Shown: piece after piece, positions 45,385 to 57,167 of the stretch
How positions within the stretch are numbered: the first letter of the stretch is position 1
Layout: each line of letters opens with the position of its first letter
Assembly (NCBI RefSeq): GCF_041153465.1
Contig: NZ_CP154858.1
Location: 1,488,001 to 1,552,000, forward strand
Source: Thermohahella caldifontis
GTDB taxonomy: Bacteria; Pseudomonadota; Gammaproteobacteria; Pseudomonadales; Oleiphilaceae
Direction: 5' to 3'
DNA length: 64,000 nucleotides
Notes under the pieces: generated by a model
What the model was told of the DNA's origin: nothing
Seen by the model: the letters and a program-made list of their open reading frames with translations, nothing else
Database searches by the model: none
Translations under genes and position numbers: made by a program

Positions 45385-47632
45385 GGCCATCTCTCCTGGG
45401 CTCGCGAACCCGGCGTACATCCGCAATATTGGGCAACTGGCGGATCTTGTCGATGAGGCGTCCCACCTGCTCAATGGAGCTCACCTCCACCGTCAGGCGG
45501 ATGCGCGCACTGTTATCCGTTCTTGAAGTATGCGTGGTGAGTTCTGTCACATTCGCCTTTTCATTCGCCAGCAGTGTCGTGACATCCCGGAGCAGACCGG
45601 AACGGTCATAGGCATCAATCTGCAGATCCACGGGATAGAGCGCCTTTTCGCTGCCCCACTCCACCTGAATCATGCGGTCCGGCTGCTGACTCTGGAGCTG
45701 AAGGGCATTGATGCAGTCCTGACGGTGAATGGAGACACCCCGGCCCTGAGTGATGTATCCGATGATGGGGTCACCGGGCACCGGCTGACAGCATTGGGCA
45801 ATATGGGTGAGCAGGTTGCCGACGCCGCTGATCGTGACCGTATCCTGGCCATCCCGACGGCTCTGCTGCTGCAGTCGCAGGGCCATCTGATCGGAAGCCT
45901 CCGGCTCCACCAGTTTCTGCAACTGGCGCACCACGTGCATGGGCTTGACGTCGCCGGCCCCGACGGCCGCATAAAGATCATCCAGCGTCTTGTAGTTCAG
46001 AACCGGCAACACTTTTGCCAGGTCCGCCTGTTCCAGCGACATGCGGCGCAAGGCATCCTGCAGCACGTCACGGCCCTCGCGGATATTGGAGGCCCGGTCC
46101 TGGAGCCTGAACCAGTGGGCAACCTTGGCCCGCGCGCGGGGCGTGGTGACGTAGCCCAGATCCGGGTTGAGCCAGTCCCGGCTGGGACGCGGCTCGCTGC
46201 CGGTGATGATTTCCACCTGGTCCCCGGTGCGCAGACGATAGGTCAGCGGCACGATGCGCCCGTTGACCTTGGCACCCCGGCAGGCATGTCCCACATCCGT
46301 ATGAACCTTGTAGGCAAAGTCCAGGGGCGTGGCGCCCACGGGCAGATCCAGCACCTCGCCTTCGGGGGTAAAGACATACACCCGGTCCGGCTGCACCGTC
46401 TCCCGGATCTGCTCCAGCAGCTCCTCGCTGCGCGGCTCTTCGCCGGCTTCTTCTTCGAGCACCTGACGCAGCCAGGCAATCTTGGCCTCATAGGCTTCGG
46501 ACTTGCGCTGCGTGTCCGTCCCCTTGTACAGCCAGTGCGCACAGACCCCCAGCTCCGCCTCCTCATGCATGGCATGGGTACGGATCTGAACCTCCAGCAC
46601 CTTGCCTTCCGGCCCGATCACGGCGGTGTGGAGAGACTGATAGCCGTTTTCCTTCGGGTTGGCGATATAGTCGTCAAACTCCTGGGGGATGTAACGCCAC
46701 AGTCCGTGCACCACGCCCAGCGCGGTGTAGCATTCGCCCACCGTATTGACGAGAACCCGGAGGGCGCGCACGTCATAGATCTGGGAAAAGTCCACCCCCT
46801 TGCGCTGCATCTTGCGCCAGATGCTGTAGATGTGCTTGGCCCGGCCGGTAATCTCCGCCTGGATGCCCTGCTCGGCGAGCTTTTCCCGAAGCGTGGCGAT
46901 GGCGTTCTCGATATAACGTTGACGATCCAGCCTTTTCTCATCCAGCTGCCTGGCAATCTGCTTGTAGGCCTCGGGATTCAGGTACCGGAAAGACAGGTCC
47001 TCCAGCTCCCACTTTAGATGACCGATCCCCAGACGGTGTGCCAGCGGCGCATAGATATCGAACACCTCGCGAGCCACCTTCAGGCGCCGCTCGGGCGGGG
47101 CATCCTTCACATCCCGAATGGCACAGGTCCGCTCCGCCAGCTTGATGAGCGCAATCCGGACATCGTCAATCATGCCCACCAGCATGCGGCGGATATTGTC
47201 CACATGGTGCTCGTCGTGATCGCCCAGCGGCCGGGTGGCGCCATAGCGCAACGAGGAAATGGCCGCCATGCGACGCACCCCTTCGATCAGGTGTGCCACG
47301 CCCTCACCGAAACGGCGTTCAACGGTCGCCAGCGGCAGGTGGCCTTCGCGAACCGCCCGATAGAGCACGGCTGCAATCAGGGCTTCCGTGTCCAGGTGCA
47401 GGTCTGCCAGGATGTTGACCATTTCCAGCCCGGTGAGAAACAGGCTGGCACCCGGCGACCACTGCTCACCGGCATGCTCGACACGCTCATCGATCTGTCT
47501 TGCCAGTTCCGTGGCTTCGAGCATGGCTGCCCGGTCCGACAACGGTGCCAGCGCATCGATCTGATCGAGCCAGCGCGGTATGTCCACCTTGCCATGCTCA
47601 TCCAGAGGAAAGTCTTCCCGTACCTTGACCAT
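45377..47632 (-). CDS. relA: (p)ppGpp synthetase RelA
   Basis: A 751-residue Rel/Spo protein. The hydrolase domain lacks the HD pair (AAVLYRAVREGHLPL), so degradation is unlikely. The synthetase holds EFDDYIANPKENGYQSLHT with the EXDD signature of monofunctional RelA, plus EEAELGVCAHWLYKG. TGS (PDRVYVFTPEGEVLDLPVGA), zinc-finger-like (HIAQCCQPVPGD) and ACT domains follow. It answers uncharged tRNA on the ribosome. It lies between rlmD and mazG on the same strand. Confidence 0.95.
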   Translation of the reverse strand: MVKVREDFPLDEHGKVDIPRWLDQIDALAPLSDRAAMLEATELARQIDERVEHAGEQWSPGASLFLTGLEMVNILADLHLDTEALIAAVLYRAVREGHLPLATVERRFGEGVAHLIEGVRRMAAISSLRYGATRPLGDHDEHHVDNIRRMLVGMIDDVRIALIKLAERTCAIRDVKDAPPERRLKVAREVFDIYAPLAHRLGIGHLKWELEDLSFRYLNPEAYKQIARQLDEKRLDRQRYIENAIATLREKLAEQGIQAEITGRAKHIYSIWRKMQRKGVDFSQIYDVRALRVLVNTVGECYTALGVVHGLWRYIPQEFDDYIANPKENGYQSLHTAVIGPEGKVLEVQIRTHAMHEEAELGVCAHWLYKGTDTQRKSEAYEAKIAWLRQVLEEEAGEEPRSEELLEQIRETVQPDRVYVFTPEGEVLDLPVGATPLDFAYKVHTDVGHACRGAKVNGRIVPLTYRLRTGDQVEIITGSEPRPSRDWLNPDLGYVTTPRARAKVAHWFRLQDRASNIREGRDVLQDALRRMSLEQADLAKVLPVLNYKTLDDLYAAVGAGDVKPMHVVRQLQKLVEPEASDQMALRLQQQSRRDGQDTVTISGVGNLLTHIAQCCQPVPGDPIIGYITQGRGVSIHRQDCINALQLQSQQPDRMIQVEWGSEKALYPVDLQIDAYDRSGLLRDVTTLLANEKANVTELTTHTSRTDNSARIRLTVEVSSIEQVGRLIDKIRQLPNIADVRRVREPRRDGHA

Positions 47633-47652
47633 AACTGTCCGTCCCGGTTATC

Positions 47653-48990
47653 TCAGCCTCTGAGTTCAAACAGCGCCATGGACTCCACATGACTCGTATG
47701 CGGAAACATGTCCATGACCCCGGCCCTGATCAAATGATAGCCGTGATCCGCAAGAATGCCTGCATCCCGGGCAAGCGTGGCCGGATTGCAGGAAACATAG
47801 ACAATCCGCCGCGGCCGGAAGCGGTGCATTTCACGACATACCTGCTCGGCACCGGAACGAGGCGGGTCGAGCAGCACCTTGTCGTAGGTCTGCACCCACT
47901 CCGCCCGGCCGTTCAGTGGAGCATGCAGGTCTGCGGCGTAAAAACGCACGTTCTCCAGACCGTTGAGCCGGGCATTTTCATAGCCGCGCTCCACCATGGC
48001 ATCCACCCCCTCCACCCCGGTCACGCGGGCGGCCCGGCGTGCCAGCGGCAAGGTGAAATTGCCCAGCCCGCAGAACAGATCCAGCACCTCTTCATCCGCT
48101 TGCGGATCAAGCCACGCCAGTGCCTGCGCCAGCATGCGTTCGTTGACCTGACGATTGACCTGAGTGAAATCCAGCGGATGAAAGGCATAACGGAGCGCCC
48201 CACCATCCCCCTGATAATGCAGTCGCTCGGGCCCTCCATCCGGCCACAGACGATGTACCGTATCCGGCCCCTTGGGCTGCAGCCAGATCTGCAGCCCTGT
48301 CTCTTCACCAAAACGCTCCAGTGCGGACCGGTCCTCATCGGACAAGGGTTTCAGATGGCGGATGACCAGCGCCACCGCATCATCACCGCCTGCCACCTCG
48401 ATCTGGGGAATGCTGTCGTAGGCGTCCAGGTTGCGGATCAATGTCCGCAGTGCAATGATGCGCTCCCCCACTTCCGGAATCAGAACGGGGCAACGGTCGA
48501 TGGTAGTGAGGAAGTTGCTGTGGCGCTCCCGAAAACCCACCAACACCTCATCCCGGGCCCTGACAAAGCGGACGCCCAGACGCGCCTTGGTCCGATACCC
48601 CGTATCCCGGTAGCGGATGGGGGCAACCATTTCCGGCACGGCCAGATGGCTGATACGACCGAACAGGTCGCTCAGCACGGACTGCTTGTGATTGATTTGC
48701 GCATCGGTCGCCATGTGCTGCAATGAGCAGCCCCCGCAGCGGTCGTAGTGAGGGCAGACCGGTTCGGCACGCAGGGGGGACGGTTCGCCCAGCAATTCCA
48801 CGGTCGCCAACTCATCGAAATTGCGATGACAATTGACATACCGGGCCCGTACCCGCTCACCGGGGAGCGCGCCATCCACAAAAGCCGTCTTGCCGTCGAC
48901 ACGCGCAATGCCACGGCCCTCGTGGCTCAGCTGTTCGATGGTGACCTCAATGGGTGCTTCCTGAATCTTGCGACGTCTGCGACGGGACAT
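47653..48990 (-). CDS. rlmD: 23S rRNA (uracil-1939-C5)-methyltransferase
   Basis: A 445-residue RumA-type enzyme with an N-terminal TRAM domain (EGRGIARVDGKTAFVDGALPG-type) and a [4Fe-4S] cluster set (CPHYDRCGGCSLQHM with a further Cys at DRCPVL). It carries the SAM motif LDLFCGLGNFTLPLA, the conserved DFTQVNRQVN and the catalytic Cys in VYVSCNPATLARD. The start at 48990 is backed by GAGGAGAA. It lies upstream of relA, as in Pseudomonas. Confidence 0.94.
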   Translation of the reverse strand: MSRRRRRKIQEAPIEVTIEQLSHEGRGIARVDGKTAFVDGALPGERVRARYVNCHRNFDELATVELLGEPSPLRAEPVCPHYDRCGGCSLQHMATDAQINHKQSVLSDLFGRISHLAVPEMVAPIRYRDTGYRTKARLGVRFVRARDEVLVGFRERHSNFLTTIDRCPVLIPEVGERIIALRTLIRNLDAYDSIPQIEVAGGDDAVALVIRHLKPLSDEDRSALERFGEETGLQIWLQPKGPDTVHRLWPDGGPERLHYQGDGGALRYAFHPLDFTQVNRQVNERMLAQALAWLDPQADEEVLDLFCGLGNFTLPLARRAARVTGVEGVDAMVERGYENARLNGLENVRFYAADLHAPLNGRAEWVQTYDKVLLDPPRSGAEQVCREMHRFRPRRIVYVSCNPATLARDAGILADHGYHLIRAGVMDMFPHTSHVESMALFELRG

Positions 48991-49022
48991 GAGCAGCGGT
49001 TCTCCTCGGGCATTGCCAAACG

Positions 49023-49044
49023 AAAAGGGGGGCATTATGCCCCC
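49023..49044 (-). terminator. Rho-independent terminator of cysM
   Basis: Stem GGGGGC / GCCCCC with loop ATTAT (49028-49044) is followed on the minus strand by TTTT (49026-49023). It separates cysM from rlmD-relA-mazG. Confidence 0.7.
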
Positions 49045-49067
49045 TGCACCCTGAACTGTACCGTGAA

Positions 49068-49955
49068 TCAGCCGAACACGCCGGTGGAAAGGTAGCGGTC
49101 ACCCCGATCGCAGATGATGGCAACAATGATGGCGCCCGACACCTCGGCCGAAACCCGCAGGGCACCAGCCACCGCGCCGCCCGACGAGACACCGCAGAAA
49201 ATGCCCTCCTCCCGGGCCAGCCGGCGCATCGTCTCCTCGGCTTCGGTCTGGGTAATATCCAGCACGCGGTCCACTCTGGAGGCATCAAAGATTTCCGGCA
49301 GGTACTCCGGCGGCCAACGTCGGATACCCGGGATCTGCGCCCCTTCCGCCGGCTGCAGCCCGACGATTTCAATGCCGGGATTGCGTTCCTTGAGGTAACG
49401 GGATGTGCCCATGATCGTGCCCGTGGTGCCCATGCTGCTGACAAAGTGGGTGATACGCCCCTCGGTCTGACGCCAGATTTCAGGTCCCGTGGAGGTGTAG
49501 TGCGCCAGAGGATTGTCCGGGTTGGCAAACTGATTGAGCACCTTGCCCTCGCCACGCGCCTGCATCTCGAGCGCCAGATCCCGTGCACCCTCCATGCCGG
49601 CCTCCCGGCTGACCGTGATGATCTCGGCACCATACGCCCGCATGGCGGCCCGGCGCTCTTCGCTCATGTGCTCGGGCATGATCAGTACCATCCGGTAGCC
49701 CTTGATCGCGGCAGCCATGGCCAGGGCAATGCCGGTGTTGCCGGAGGTGGCCTCAATCAGGGTGTCACCCGGATGGATGTCCCCGCGGCGTTCAGCTTCC
49801 TGAATCATGCTCAGTGCCGGCCGGTCCTTGACCGAGCCTGCCGGGTTGTTGCCTTCCAACTTGACCAGGATAATGTTGTCGGTCTCACCGGGAAGGCGCT
49901 GAAGGCGGACCAGCGGTGTATTGCCGACACAGGATTCGATGGTAGGAAAGTTCAT
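49068..49955 (-). CDS. cysM: Cysteine synthase B
   Basis: A 296-residue O-acetylserine sulfhydrylase. The PLP Lys is K43 in NNPAGSVKDRPA, the substrate loop is EATSGNTGIALAM, and the phosphate loop is VSSMGTTGTIMGTSRYL. The short length, EGNNPAGSVKDR and the end RGDRYLSTGVFG favour CysM over CysK. It makes cysteine from sulfide or thiosulfate. The start at 49955 is set by family alignment. It is divergent from barA. Confidence 0.93.
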   Translation of the reverse strand: MNFPTIESCVGNTPLVRLQRLPGETDNIILVKLEGNNPAGSVKDRPALSMIQEAERRGDIHPGDTLIEATSGNTGIALAMAAAIKGYRMVLIMPEHMSEERRAAMRAYGAEIITVSREAGMEGARDLALEMQARGEGKVLNQFANPDNPLAHYTSTGPEIWRQTEGRITHFVSSMGTTGTIMGTSRYLKERNPGIEIVGLQPAEGAQIPGIRRWPPEYLPEIFDASRVDRVLDITQTEAEETMRRLAREEGIFCGVSSGGAVAGALRVSAEVSGAIIVAIICDRGDRYLSTGVFG

Positions 49956-50093
49956 AGGACGTGCTCTGGCTCCCATGACGGGCTGTTTGCCCGCCAATGC
50001 TCTGTGTTAGACTGACCGCTCATGATAGTGCGATTCCAAAGCCGGCCGTTATATTCTTTTACAATATATTAAGCCGTTACAATTATAACCTGA

Positions 50094-52951
<2,858 letters not shown>

Positions 52952-52976
<25 letters not shown>

Positions 52977-53698
52977 TCAATCAGGCGTCGCATTTCCCTG
53001 ACCGCGGCGTCGAAGCCGGTAAATATGGCCTGAGCCACGATGGCATGCCCGATGTTCAGCTCGTGAATGCCCTCCAGGGCCGCGACTGCCTGGACATTCT
53101 GATAGTTCAGCCCGTGTCCGCCATTGACAATGAGTCCGGCTCCCCGTCCCCAGACGACTGCCTGACGCAGCGTGGACAACTCCTTCGCCCGGATGCTGTC
53201 CGTTTCCGCGTCGGCGTAGCGTCCGGTATGCAGTTCTATGGCAGGCGCCCCTGCCCGGGCAGCCGCTTCGATCTGGGCTTCTTCCGGATCAATGAACAGG
53301 GAAACCTGTATGCCTGCCTCGCCCAGCCGCTCACAGGCCGCCCGCACACGGTCGAAGTGGCCAACCACATCCAGCCCGCCTTCCGTCGTGAGTTCCTCGC
53401 GCTTCTCCGGCACCAGACAGCAGTGCACCGGTTTCACCTTCAGGGCCAGATCAATCATGGCATCCGTAACGGCCATTTCCAGATTCATCCGGGTCTGCAG
53501 AACGTCCCGCAAAAGCCAGACATCACGGTCCTGAATATGGCGACGATCTTCGCGCGGGTGAATGGTAATGCCATCCGCACCGGCAAGCTCCGCCTGCATG
53601 GCGGCCATCACCGGATCGGGGTAACGGGTACCACGTGCCTGACGCAGTGTGGCGACGTGATCAATGTTTACCCCGAGCAGAACGCGTTGCTGTTGCAT
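52952..53698 (-). CDS. pdxJ: Pyridoxine 5'-phosphate synthase
   Basis: A 248-residue TIM-barrel enzyme that joins deoxyxylulose phosphate and aminoacetone phosphate in vitamin B6 synthesis. Motifs: LGVNIDHVATLRQARGT at the start, ADGITIHPREDRRHI, KPVHCCLVPEKREELTTEGG and NGGHGLNYQNV. It overlaps recO by 38 bases at its start and converges with barA at its end, so it is tightly packed. Confidence 0.96.
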
Positions 53699-54395
53699 CC
53701 TGTTTCTCCTTGTATGCTTTGAACAGCGCCCTCGACCTCAGCGGCCGGGCGCCCAGCAAGATATCAAGTCGTTGCCGGAAGAGGCGGCGCGCAGGACGCT
53801 CGACTTCCGGCAGATGAAAGGAACCGCTGCGCACGGCTTCCAGCTCGGCACCCGTGAACTCGCCGCCGCAACCCACGGGCACCCAGCCCTGGGTCCAGTC
53901 CCAGCGATACGCCTGCCCGTTTTCCAGCGGCCGGCCCATGGCATCCGTTTCCAGGCTGTCGAGCCCGTAACCATGCACGTCCAGTACGGCGGCCTCATAC
54001 GCCCTCAGCGCACCGGCGATGGCCGTACCGGCTCCGGCGAGCCCGTCCAGGGCCTGAACATACGCCTGAAAGAGCGACGGCAGCGGCACGCCGGGACGAA
54101 TCAGGCGCACCGTCAGTTCGTTCAGATAGAGTCCGGCATAGAGGCGCTCACCCGTCAGGGTACGCAGCGCCCCGGCCAGCTCGAAGTTCATGAGGGTCTT
54201 GAGCTCGCCCCGGCCCTGCCAGTTGCCCCAATATTCCACAAAGGGCTGGAGCGTCACCCGTCCCTTGCGCCGGAGCCCGCGGGCGACTGCCTGCACACGC
54301 CCTTCTGCAGCGGTCAGCAGTTCGACCAGCGCCGAACTTTCCCGGTAGGGGCGGCTGTGCAGCACATAGCAGCGATGCCCGCCAGCGTCGGTCAT
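53661..54395 (-). CDS. recO: DNA repair protein RecO
   Basis: A 244-residue RecO with the N-terminal OB-fold (YVLHSRPYRESSALVELLTA, AVARGLRRKG), GERLYAGLYLNELTVRLI in the helical part, and a C-terminal segment. The zinc cysteines seen in some RecO proteins are absent. It loads RecA with RecR. It lies seven bases after era in the rnc-era-recO-pdxJ order. Confidence 0.92.
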   Translation of the reverse strand: MTDAGGHRCYVLHSRPYRESSALVELLTAAEGRVQAVARGLRRKGRVTLQPFVEYWGNWQGRGELKTLMNFELAGALRTLTGERLYAGLYLNELTVRLIRPGVPLPSLFQAYVQALDGLAGAGTAIAGALRAYEAAVLDVHGYGLDSLETDAMGRPLENGQAYRWDWTQGWVPVGCGGEFTGAELEAVRSGSFHLPEVERPARRLFRQRLDILLGARPLRSRALFKAYKEKQDATATRSARGKH

Positions 54396-54401
54396 GTCCG
54401 C

Positions 54402-55295
54402 TCAGCTGTCGTAACCCAGACTGCGCAGGGCGCGTTCGTTGTCCGCCCAGCCCGACTTGACCTTCACCCACAGCTCAAGCCGCACATGCTGGCCCAGAAA
54501 CCGCTCGATGTCCTGACGCGCCTCCGTGCCCACCCGCTTGATCTTGCTGCCCTGCTCGCCGATCACGATGCGCTTCTGACTTTCCTTGGCCACCAGAATG
54601 AGCGCATGAATCAGGATGCGCTTGCCCTCATTGCGGAACTGCTCGATTTCAACGGTCAGGTCGTAGGGTACTTCGTCCCCCAGAAGACGCATGAGCTTCT
54701 CGCGGATCAGTTCCGCCACCACAAAACGCTCGGAGCGGTCGGTCAGCTGGTCTTCCGGGAAGAAATGAATGCTTTCCGGCAGGAGTCGGGCAACCGTCTG
54801 TTCCAGCACCTCCACGTTGTCCCCCTTTTCCGCCGACAGCGGAACCACCTCGTCGCAGGGCAGGATACCGGTCACCCGTTCGATGAATGGCAGCAGGGAA
54901 CGCTTGTCCTTCACCAGATCTACCTTGTTGATGACCAGAATGCGAGGCTTGCGGACCTGGGCCACCTGCTCGGCCACCCACTGGTCCTCTTCATTCCAGA
55001 CGTTGCGCTCCACCACCATGACGATGACATCCGCATCGCGCAATGCCGTGACCGCAGCACGGTTCATGACCTTGTTGAGCGCCTTGCGCTCCACCAGATG
55101 CATGCCCGGCGTGTCCACATAAATGAACTGACTGGCGCCTTCGGTCTTGATGCCCAGGATCTGGTGACGCGTGGTCTGGGCCTTGCGGCAGGTAATGCTC
55201 AGCTTCTGACCCAGAATACGGTTCAGCAGCGTACTCTTGCCCACGTTCGGGCGTCCGACGATCGCCACATAGCCACATCGCGTACTCTCGGTCAT
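54402..55295 (-). CDS. era: GTPase Era
   Basis: A 297-residue ribosome-assembly GTPase. G1 is VGRPNVGKSTLLNRI, G3 DTPGMH, G4 INKVDLVKD and G5 SAEKGDN. The C-terminal KH domain has ERFVVAELIREKLM and IGEQGSKIKRVGTEAR for 16S rRNA binding. The start overlaps the rnc stop by four bases (ATGA). Confidence 0.96.
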   Translation of the reverse strand: MTESTRCGYVAIVGRPNVGKSTLLNRILGQKLSITCRKAQTTRHQILGIKTEGASQFIYVDTPGMHLVERKALNKVMNRAAVTALRDADVIVMVVERNVWNEEDQWVAEQVAQVRKPRILVINKVDLVKDKRSLLPFIERVTGILPCDEVVPLSAEKGDNVEVLEQTVARLLPESIHFFPEDQLTDRSERFVVAELIREKLMRLLGDEVPYDLTVEIEQFRNEGKRILIHALILVAKESQKRIVIGEQGSKIKRVGTEARQDIERFLGQHVRLELWVKVKSGWADNERALRSLGYDS

Positions 55296-55972
55296 ACATT
55301 CTCTCCCAGTGCCTTCAGCGCCATGGCGGCCGCCTCCTGCTCCGCCTGGCGCCGGCTCGTACCGGTGGCCACACAGGGTGAATCCAGCCCTTCAACTGTG
55401 CAGGTTACGGTAAAAATCTGTGCGTGAGCCTTGCCGCTGACATTCGTCACTTCATAGTTCGGCAAGGGCTGTCTGCGCCCCTGCAGGAATTCCTGCAAGC
55501 GTGTCTTGGGATCCTTTTGGGGCAGACTCAGATCCAGCGCCTGGATGCGCGGCTCAAACCAGGCCAGGATGCGCCCCTGGCAGGTCTGGATATCGCTGTC
55601 CAGATAAATGGCACCGATGATGGATTCCACGGTATCCGCCAGAATGGAGTCACGACGATACCCGCCGCTCTTCATTTCTCCCGGCCCCAGCCGCAGATAC
55701 TCACCCAAACCAAATTCACGCCCGAGTTCAGCGAGGGTCACCCCCTTGACCAGGCGCGCCCGAAGCCGGCTGAGCTGCCCCTCGCGGGCTTCCGGCACAA
55801 ACTCGTAGAGGCGGGCCGCAATGGTGAAGTTGAGGATGGAGTCACCCAGAAACTCGAGTCGCTCATTGTTGCGACTTCCGTAACTGCGATGCGTCAGCGC
55901 CAGTTCCAGCAGACTGACATCCCGGAAATGATACCCCAGCCTTTTCTGGAGTGTGTTCAGTGATGCACTCAC
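55292..55972 (-). CDS. rnc: Ribonuclease III
   Basis: A 226-residue RNase III. The catalytic domain holds NERLEFLGDSILNFTIA (about 36-52) and ADTVESIIGAIYLDSD (about 111-126). The dsRNA-binding domain (about 155-225) has KDPKTRLQEFLQGR and RRQAEQEAAAMAL. It processes rRNA and structured mRNAs. It starts inside the end of the DUF4845 gene (four-base overlap). Confidence 0.96.
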   Translation of the reverse strand: MSASLNTLQKRLGYHFRDVSLLELALTHRSYGSRNNERLEFLGDSILNFTIAARLYEFVPEAREGQLSRLRARLVKGVTLAELGREFGLGEYLRLGPGEMKSGGYRRDSILADTVESIIGAIYLDSDIQTCQGRILAWFEPRIQALDLSLPQKDPKTRLQEFLQGRRQPLPNYEVTNVSGKAHAQIFTVTCTVEGLDSPCVATGTSRRQAEQEAAAMALKALGENV

Positions 55973-56337
55973 GGCTGATCCGAACTGTATTGCTCTTTGA
56001 AGTACACGAGCGCATCAATGTTCTTGACCATGTGAGTCCGCACCTCGTAATCCAGGTCAATCATCACCTTGCCGTTCTCGATGGTAATGGTCACATAGTC
56101 GTCTTTGAAATCCCGGATGTTATTGACCTGCAACCGCTTTTCCAGACGCTGCATGATCTCGTCCTCGGAAAGCTCGGCCAGATTCTTTTCCTTGAGCACT
56201 TCCTGCACTGCGGAACGGACCGCGTAATGGTCAATATAAATGGGCACCAGCTTGACCGTCAGGGTGATCACCGACGCGATGATCAGCATCCAGAACAGCA
56301 GTGACCACATGGACATGCCGGTTTGTTTTGCGCGCAT
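55969..56337 (-). CDS. DUF4845 membrane protein
   Basis: A 122-residue protein with one N-terminal membrane helix (MWSLLFWMLIIASVITLTVKL, split here as MWSLLFWMLIIASVI and TLTVKL) and a small periplasmic alpha/beta domain. It is commonly found between lepB and rnc in gammaproteobacteria; no function is established. The start at 56337 has AAGGAG. It lies 17 bases after lepB. Confidence 0.85.
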   Translation of the reverse strand: MRAKQTGMSMWSLLFWMLIIASVITLTVKLVPIYIDHYAVRSAVQEVLKEKNLAELSEDEIMQRLEKRLQVNNIRDFKDDYVTITIENGKVMIDLDYEVRTHMVKNIDALVYFKEQYSSDQP

Positions 56338-56354
56338 GCTGTTCACTCCTTGTC

Positions 56355-57158
56355 TCATTGAATGGTTCCTGCCCGACTGAAAGACGGCAGGGAAAACAGG
56401 GACTCCCAGTGCATCCAGATGAAAAAGGCCTTGCCTACCAGATTCTTCTCGGGCACAAAGCCGATAAAGCGACTGTCCCGGCTGTTGTCCCGGTTGTCCC
56501 CCATCATGAAATACTGGCCTTCGGGCACCACATAACGACCATCTCCGGATATCGCATGAGGAATACGGGTGATGATCTCATGTTTCACACCCAGAAGATC
56601 CTCTTCGTACCAGATCTCGCGCGGCTGATCCGGCGGCCAGGCCTGCAGCAGCCGCTTCGCAACCGTTTTGCCGTTGATTTTCAGCGTATTGTTGTACACC
56701 TCAATCACATCACCTGGCAAGCCGATGAGTCGCTTGATGAAATGGGTCTTGTTGTCCTCGGGATTGTAGAAGACCACTACATCCCCCCGTTGCGGCTCAC
56801 CCGTTTCCAGAAACTTGGTCTGCAGAACGGGCAGCTTGAGCCCGTAGGCAAACTTGTTGACCAGAATGTAGTCACCCACCTGAAGGGTCGGCAGCATGGA
56901 TCCGGACGGAATCTGGAAGGGCTCCACAATCCAGGAGCGGATCACCAGCACCACCAGCAGCACCGGGAAGAAGCTGCGGCAGTTTTCCACCAGCCAGGGC
57001 TCGCCCGGCCGTTTGCCATCCTCATCCGGACTGACAGGCAACCCCTGAGCCGCCCTTTTCTGACGCCGGCGCGGTGCAAAGAACCAGGCGTCCACCGCCC
57101 AGACCAGCCCGGTGCCCAAGGTCAGCAATGTAATCACCAGAGAAAAATCAATATCCAT
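56355..57158 (-). CDS. lepB: Signal peptidase I
   Basis: A 267-residue inner-membrane protease with two N-terminal hydrophobic helices. The catalytic Ser is in QIPSGSMLPTLQVGDYI and the Lys in THFIKRLIGLPGDVI. The closing FMMGDNRDNSRDSR is box E. It removes signal peptides of exported proteins. It lies nine bases after lepA. Confidence 0.96.
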   Translation of the reverse strand: MDIDFSLVITLLTLGTGLVWAVDAWFFAPRRRQKRAAQGLPVSPDEDGKRPGEPWLVENCRSFFPVLLVVLVIRSWIVEPFQIPSGSMLPTLQVGDYILVNKFAYGLKLPVLQTKFLETGEPQRGDVVVFYNPEDNKTHFIKRLIGLPGDVIEVYNNTLKINGKTVAKRLLQAWPPDQPREIWYEEDLLGVKHEIITRIPHAISGDGRYVVPEGQYFMMGDNRDNSRDSRFIGFVPEKNLVGKAFFIWMHWESLFSLPSFSRAGTIQ

Positions 57159-57167
57159 GCCTGTCCT